Shown here piece by piece: positions 59,731 to 64,000 of a stretch of DNA of 64,000 nt. Below the pieces are notes generated by a model. That model saw only the letters and a program-made list of their open reading frames with translations, had not been told where the DNA came from and ran no database searches. Location: assembly GCA_963922205.1 (NCBI GenBank), contig CAWUHX010000038.1:744001-808000 (forward strand). The letters run 5' to 3'. Positions within the stretch are counted from its first letter, which is position 1, and each line of letters starts with the position of its first letter. A program made the translations under genes and the position numbers. Source of the DNA: Romanomermis culicivorax (Eukaryota > Nematoda > Enoplea > Mermithida > Mermithidae).

Positions 59731-59952
59731 AGGGTCATTTATACTTGCCTTTTTCGACGGAACGGAACGGATCGCTAACAGCTTGAAACTTTCAGCCTGA
59801 AAATGCACTTTCGGTCGGAAAGGTTAAGTGGAATTTTAAGGAACACGACCGATGATCTCCAAAACTGTACGGAATGAAAATTTCCCTTCCCCTCGGTTAC
59901 ATTTCGTCGATTGCATTCCGTTCCGTCGGAAAAGTGAAGTATAAATGGCCCT
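59731..59952. mobile_element. MITE, AGGGTC family, copy with TTA duplication
   Basis: 222 bp from AGGGTCATTTATACTTGCC to GAAGTATAAATGGCCCT, flanked by TTA on both sides (59,728-59,730 and 59,953-59,955). This copy gives the clearest evidence that the family targets TTA. Confidence 0.8.
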
Positions 59953-60144
59953 TTACTGATGGTGGGAATTGATGTTTAGCGCACAATGCATTTTCGAAAA
60001 GTGCAGGTAGGTAGCTGTGAGCTCTCACAATTTTGACTCCATCTGCGCAAGACCTCTTATACCCCTAAAGTTGTTAAAAAAATATTTATGCCATAAAAAT
60101 ATCAGGAGTATTCCTAATGCACAAAATGACATTCTACTTATTTT

Positions 60145-60374
60145 TATAGTCTGTTTTTTATAGAGTGCTTCCAAATTGTAGTGTCGTCAAAATCGCTTAC
60201 ATAGAGCTCTTACAGTAAGATTTTCCACTCTGAAATTTGTGAATGAATAGTTCAATATGCTCACAAATTTCCAGTCCTATACGACATACTGTTTATCGGA
60301 AAATCGTGAAAATGTGAAATACTACTTCCTTTCCACTTTCCTTATTTAGAAGCATTTAAAAAAAACATATTATA
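60145..60374. mobile_element. CTATAGTCTG-family MITE
   Basis: TATAGTCTGTTTTTTATAGA at the left, AGTGTCGTCAAAATCGCTTA and AATACTACTTCCTTTCCACT inside, and CATATTATAG at the right. It has lost about 20 bases near the left end compared with 25,799-26,050. Confidence 0.65.
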
Positions 60375-60479
60375 GATGGAAGATGCAGCGATAACGCAGC
60401 TAAATTTTTATTCAAAATACGGTAATTTTGTTTGAGAAATTTTCTCTTTATGATAAGTCCTGACAGTGATTTTTTCAAC

Positions 60480-61655
60480 GGCTCTAAGGGATTGTGAGGC
60501 GTTGCTCCGACCATGTCGTTTCACCGACCGTTTCGATTCTTCGACCATGTCGGTTCTTCGACTGTGTCATTTCTCCGACCTATGCAAAAATTCTAAAAAT
60601 AGAATGGTCGTTTTGTTGTGTTTCTTCGACTATTTGGATTCTTCGACTGGTGCGATACTTCGACTTTATGGATTGTTCGACTGCTTCTAAGTACCATTTC
60701 CTCGACTGCCTCGATTCCTCGACCAGATTCTCAATGGCCGAAAAATTGGAGCATTAAATATACATATACGTTTTGCCTATCAGGGCGAATAATTTCAACA
60801 ACTTTTGACGAAAATTCATGATTATTGCATCAAAAAAAGATATAAAAATCAGGTTTGAAAAATTTTTTTTTCTTCAAATTTTTTATTTTAAATTTTTTAA
60901 TAATTATAGTTTTGAAATTTTTTGAATTTTGAAAATTTTCAAATATGTCGAAGTTTTTTGAAAATGTTAAATTCTTCACATTTTGAATATTTTGAAATTT
61001 TTTGAATTTTGAAATTTTTTGAATTTTGGAAATTTTCAATTTTTGAAATTTTTAAAATTTTTTAAATTTTGAAATTTTAGAAATTTTAAATTTTTTAAAT
61101 TTATTTAGTTTCGAGATTTTTTAAATTTCGAGATTCTTTAAATTTTAAATTTTTGAAGTTTTAAGCAAAAAAATTTTTAGCGTTTTTGGTTCAGAATTTT
61201 GAATATTTTTTGGTCAAAATTCAACATTTTTTCAAATTCTCGATAATTTAAAATTTTTATTTTTAAAAATTTACTTGCAGTTTTTTAAGATTTATCAAAA
61301 ATTTCAAGATTTTGTGATTTCTGATTAATATTCTATGATCTTTGATCAAAATTGCCGATTTTTACTCAAAATGATTAATTTTGATAATTTTTGTTTGACA
61401 ATTTAATTTTGATAATTGATTAAAACCTAACAAACGAAAAACATTAGATAAGTGTATTGTGTAGTCGGACATTCGAAGAAGTCGAACAATCGAAATCCAA
61501 AAAAAACGATTCGTAGTCGAAAAAACGAAACAGTCGAACAATCACAACAGTCGAGAAATCGAGATAGTTGGAGAATCGAACTGGTCGGAGAATAGCAACT
61601 GTCGAAGAATCAACACAGTCGGAGAATCGAAGCAGTCGGAGAATGGAAGTACAAC
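60480..61655. mobile_element. Foldback element with inverted 17-bp unit arrays and AT-rich core
   Basis: The left arm (60,500-60,740) is an array of a 17-bp unit near CTTCGACCATGTCGGTT; the right arm (61,463-61,650) has the complement (GAGAATCGAACTGGTCG). The core contains 60,860-61,160, a low-complexity tract of GAAATTTTTTGAATTTT-like units. The unit GTCGGAGAATCGAACTG resembles the 17-bp GGTCGGGGAAAAGGGAT of the foldback at 7,073-8,150. No ORF. Confidence 0.75.
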
Positions 61656-64000
61656 GCTAAGGTCACAACAATGATGAGCTTCCATTCTGAAATTATTCTG
61701 CGATTGTTAAATTTGCTCTTTACGTCTGCCATTTAAAATGATATGAAAATGAAAAATAAATGAAAAATAAAGAAATAAAATGAAAAAATCAAACACTAAT
61801 CAACTGACTTTTTCAATGTTGTTTGACCCCGTAGGATGACCATTTCAACGGTTTGGCTGTCCAAACCACTCTATACACTTACTTTTCTCATAGGTTCTCG
61901 AATCAAGAGTTTCATTTATATTTCCTTTTGAAAATGGGCGTTTTTTCTAGGGTGACATATTAAATTTATTTTGAAATGATCGATGCAATGATATTGCATT
62001 TAGGTTCGACGTGGAAAAATTTGTTAAGTTTATCACCTTAACGAATGGAGAATATCTCTCGTCAATGATTGGTAAAAAGAACAACTGAGAATTTCCTCCC
62101 ATAATCTTGCTAAATGGTCAAAGTTTCTCCAGTAATATTCAGGCGTCAAACACAGTCGTATTCAAATCAAAAGCGGATAAGCTAACGGCTTTTATACGTG
62201 TTCGGCCTTCGAAGAAATTTAGCGTTTTTCTACGGTACAAAATTTTCCACTCCGCGAAAATCCTATATCAAATTGAACCAATTTTTTGGTTGTCGCTGCG
62301 TTTGTCATTTTGAAATAAACAAAAAAAAAGTTTGAAAAATTGAAATAATAACTAAGATTAAAAAATTTCTTTTCACCATTGCTGTACTTCCCTATACGAA
62401 AAACTTCATATACACCATGTGCTCACGGATCACGTAAGCTAGAGCATAGAAATATGACTACTATTAGCAGAATTTGAAGCGCAAAATCGAGCACATGGTC
62501 AATTTTTTACACAAAAAATGCTCATGAATGAAAGAATGTTGAACAAATTTTCAACGATTCCACATTATTCTAACCATTCTGTCACGCGCATACCATTAAT
62601 GATTGAAGTGATAAATCATTTATAAAGTATTCATATGTTCTCGTTTGATTTGTTGTTGATAATATGGTCACTGTATAGGTAACATATGCACTTGCAGGCA
62701 CAGGGTTGAAAAGTTGCATTTTTGAACTTGACTAGTGCACACTGCATTTGTGTATATGTGCCCCAAACGTCAGAACGGTCATTGCTGTTGGTTGGTGTTC
62801 GGCGAAAAATGCATTTTCCAATGGTCATTCAGGTAACGTAACTTGTCACCTATGCACCCCTATGGTTCAACCATATTACCTAAAAACAGTATTTCCAACT
62901 CTCTGCGCCTATTGCATGCACAGAGCAGTGTTGTCCAGTCTGTTTATCGTTGGTCATCTCCTAAGTACCGTATCGAGTGCGAGTTTGAGGTCGAAAAATT
63001 GTGTTGCATGACCTCGTGTACACTGAATAGGAATTGTTTTCATCCTCTTCCTCCTGGCTGGACATTTTCGTCGAATTTCACCTTTTTTGTAGATATCGAC
63101 ATACATTTCGTCGTCCACACGGGTTTTTAAAAAAATGATTCTTATTAAAATTTTCATTTGCTACGTTGGATTAGTGGTAAGTAGATTCTTATCTTCTGAC
63201 AGTAATTTGTGCAGTATTTTGTTTTTCTCTAATATAAAAATGTGCGGTTGCTGTTCACAGCAAATAGAAAAAGTCACGGGAGTTTGAAGCAGATTGATTA
63301 TTCCACATTTCAGCTTGTGAAACAAACTGTCAATTGGACTAAACTTTTTAGCCTTTCAAAATGATCTTCTAAGCAAAAGCGGCTATTTGTCATTTGAAAT
63401 TCTAGGAATTTGGGCATGAAATACTGATAGGCTTTAGAATTTTTCAATCCCATAGTGTGTTGAACAGTGGGCATCACTGTCTGAAATTCATGGCTTCAGT
63501 ATAAGGAATTTCATCCATGTAAGACCAGTATTGCATTCAAATTTGGCTGCAAAAAGCAAAAAACTGTTTTACATAACATTCGTTGAGTGTTAGTTCAGTT
63601 AGCTCGAAAATTTACACCTCTACGTATCACTTTTTGTTGCTGAAAATTACAAAAATAATATTGTTTGCCTTCCGGTTTTATTTTTTAGGAGCATTTCAAG
63701 GAAAACTTTTTTATGCTATTTGGATCAAGCTTAAGCGAAAAATGCTCGAAAAAAACAGATTTAGCATTGATATAGATGCACACATATTCAGTGAATATTT
63801 CGCTGGCAAATTATTTTCTTACGCGATAAACAAAGAGTGAAAAGTATAAGAATTGATTAATTTTCGATGTAGGTATTGATCATTTTGATTTTGGACCCGA
63901 TGGTGCGCGCAGAAAACAAGATAGTTATAAATTTCTCGCGGCAGTCCCATAAAAGGAATGTTCGTTTTCCAGCAGTTCATTCACCATTGTCAAGAAAGTT
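61656..64000. other. No gene recognised
   Basis: AT-rich. One plus-strand ORF (62,843-63,130) has a cysteine-rich second half (VEKLCCMTSCTLNRNCFHPL) but no recognised domain, no clear acceptor and no codon bias. A weak CTATAGTCTG-family trace is at about 63,590-63,710 (TTGTTTGCCTTCCGGTTTTA, GGAGCATTTCAAGGAAAAC). Confidence 0.45.

Noticed and set aside
60840..61160. Lys/Phe-rich minus-strand ORF at 60,830-61,039
   Set aside because: It translates the AAATTTTTTGAATTTTG low-complexity tract in the foldback core.

Overview
The window is eukaryotic nuclear DNA, most likely from an invertebrate animal. It is AT-rich, its genes are cut into many short exons with GT/AG introns and T-rich acceptors, the proteins are metazoan (SLC6 neurotransmitter-type transporters, the nonsense-mediated decay factor SMG8), and more than half of the sequence is transposon-derived. 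I cannot name the species or phylum from the sequence.

Layout. 1-7,072: the 5' part of a Ty3/gypsy-like LTR retroelement on the minus strand (LTR 5,920-7,072, gag, a glycoprotein-like region, then aspartic protease and reverse transcriptase running off the window at base 1). The glycoprotein lies between gag and protease, which is not the usual order. 7,073-8,150: a foldback element with inverted arrays of a 17-bp unit. 10,731-11,291: a terminal exon for an unrecognised tail-anchored membrane protein. 16,184-33,360: two complete tandem SLC6 genes with 13 coding exons each and matching exon boundaries; the introns hold MITEs, tRNA-derived SINEs and a 2.7-kb near-palindrome of Harbinger-type DNA. 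34,100-43,300: a gene-free transposon nest with two hAT-type elements that still have 8-bp target duplications, a large inverted repeat, and a recurring CG-rich hairpin motif. 43,797-44,372: an hAT transposase N-terminal exon (TTF zinc finger). 44,603-57,231: SMG8 in 17 coding exons, with one frameshift and one in-frame stop; at least three mobile elements sit in its introns. 57,470-59,952: MITEs and a solo LTR related to the first element. 60,145-61,655: another MITE copy and a second 17-bp-unit foldback. 61,660-64,000: no supported gene.

How parts relate. The two transporters are plasma-membrane Na+/Cl- symporters by family. The downstream copy keeps an open frame over all exons but has lost the ancestral start codon and changed residues at the sodium sites. 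SMG8 acts with SMG1/SMG9 in mRNA surveillance; its reading frame here is intact apart from two point lesions, so either the assembly has errors or this copy died recently. Several non-autonomous families share AGG(G/C)YC termini and TTA-type duplications, and one contains a Harbinger transposase exon, so a single Harbinger-type transposase may have mobilised them.
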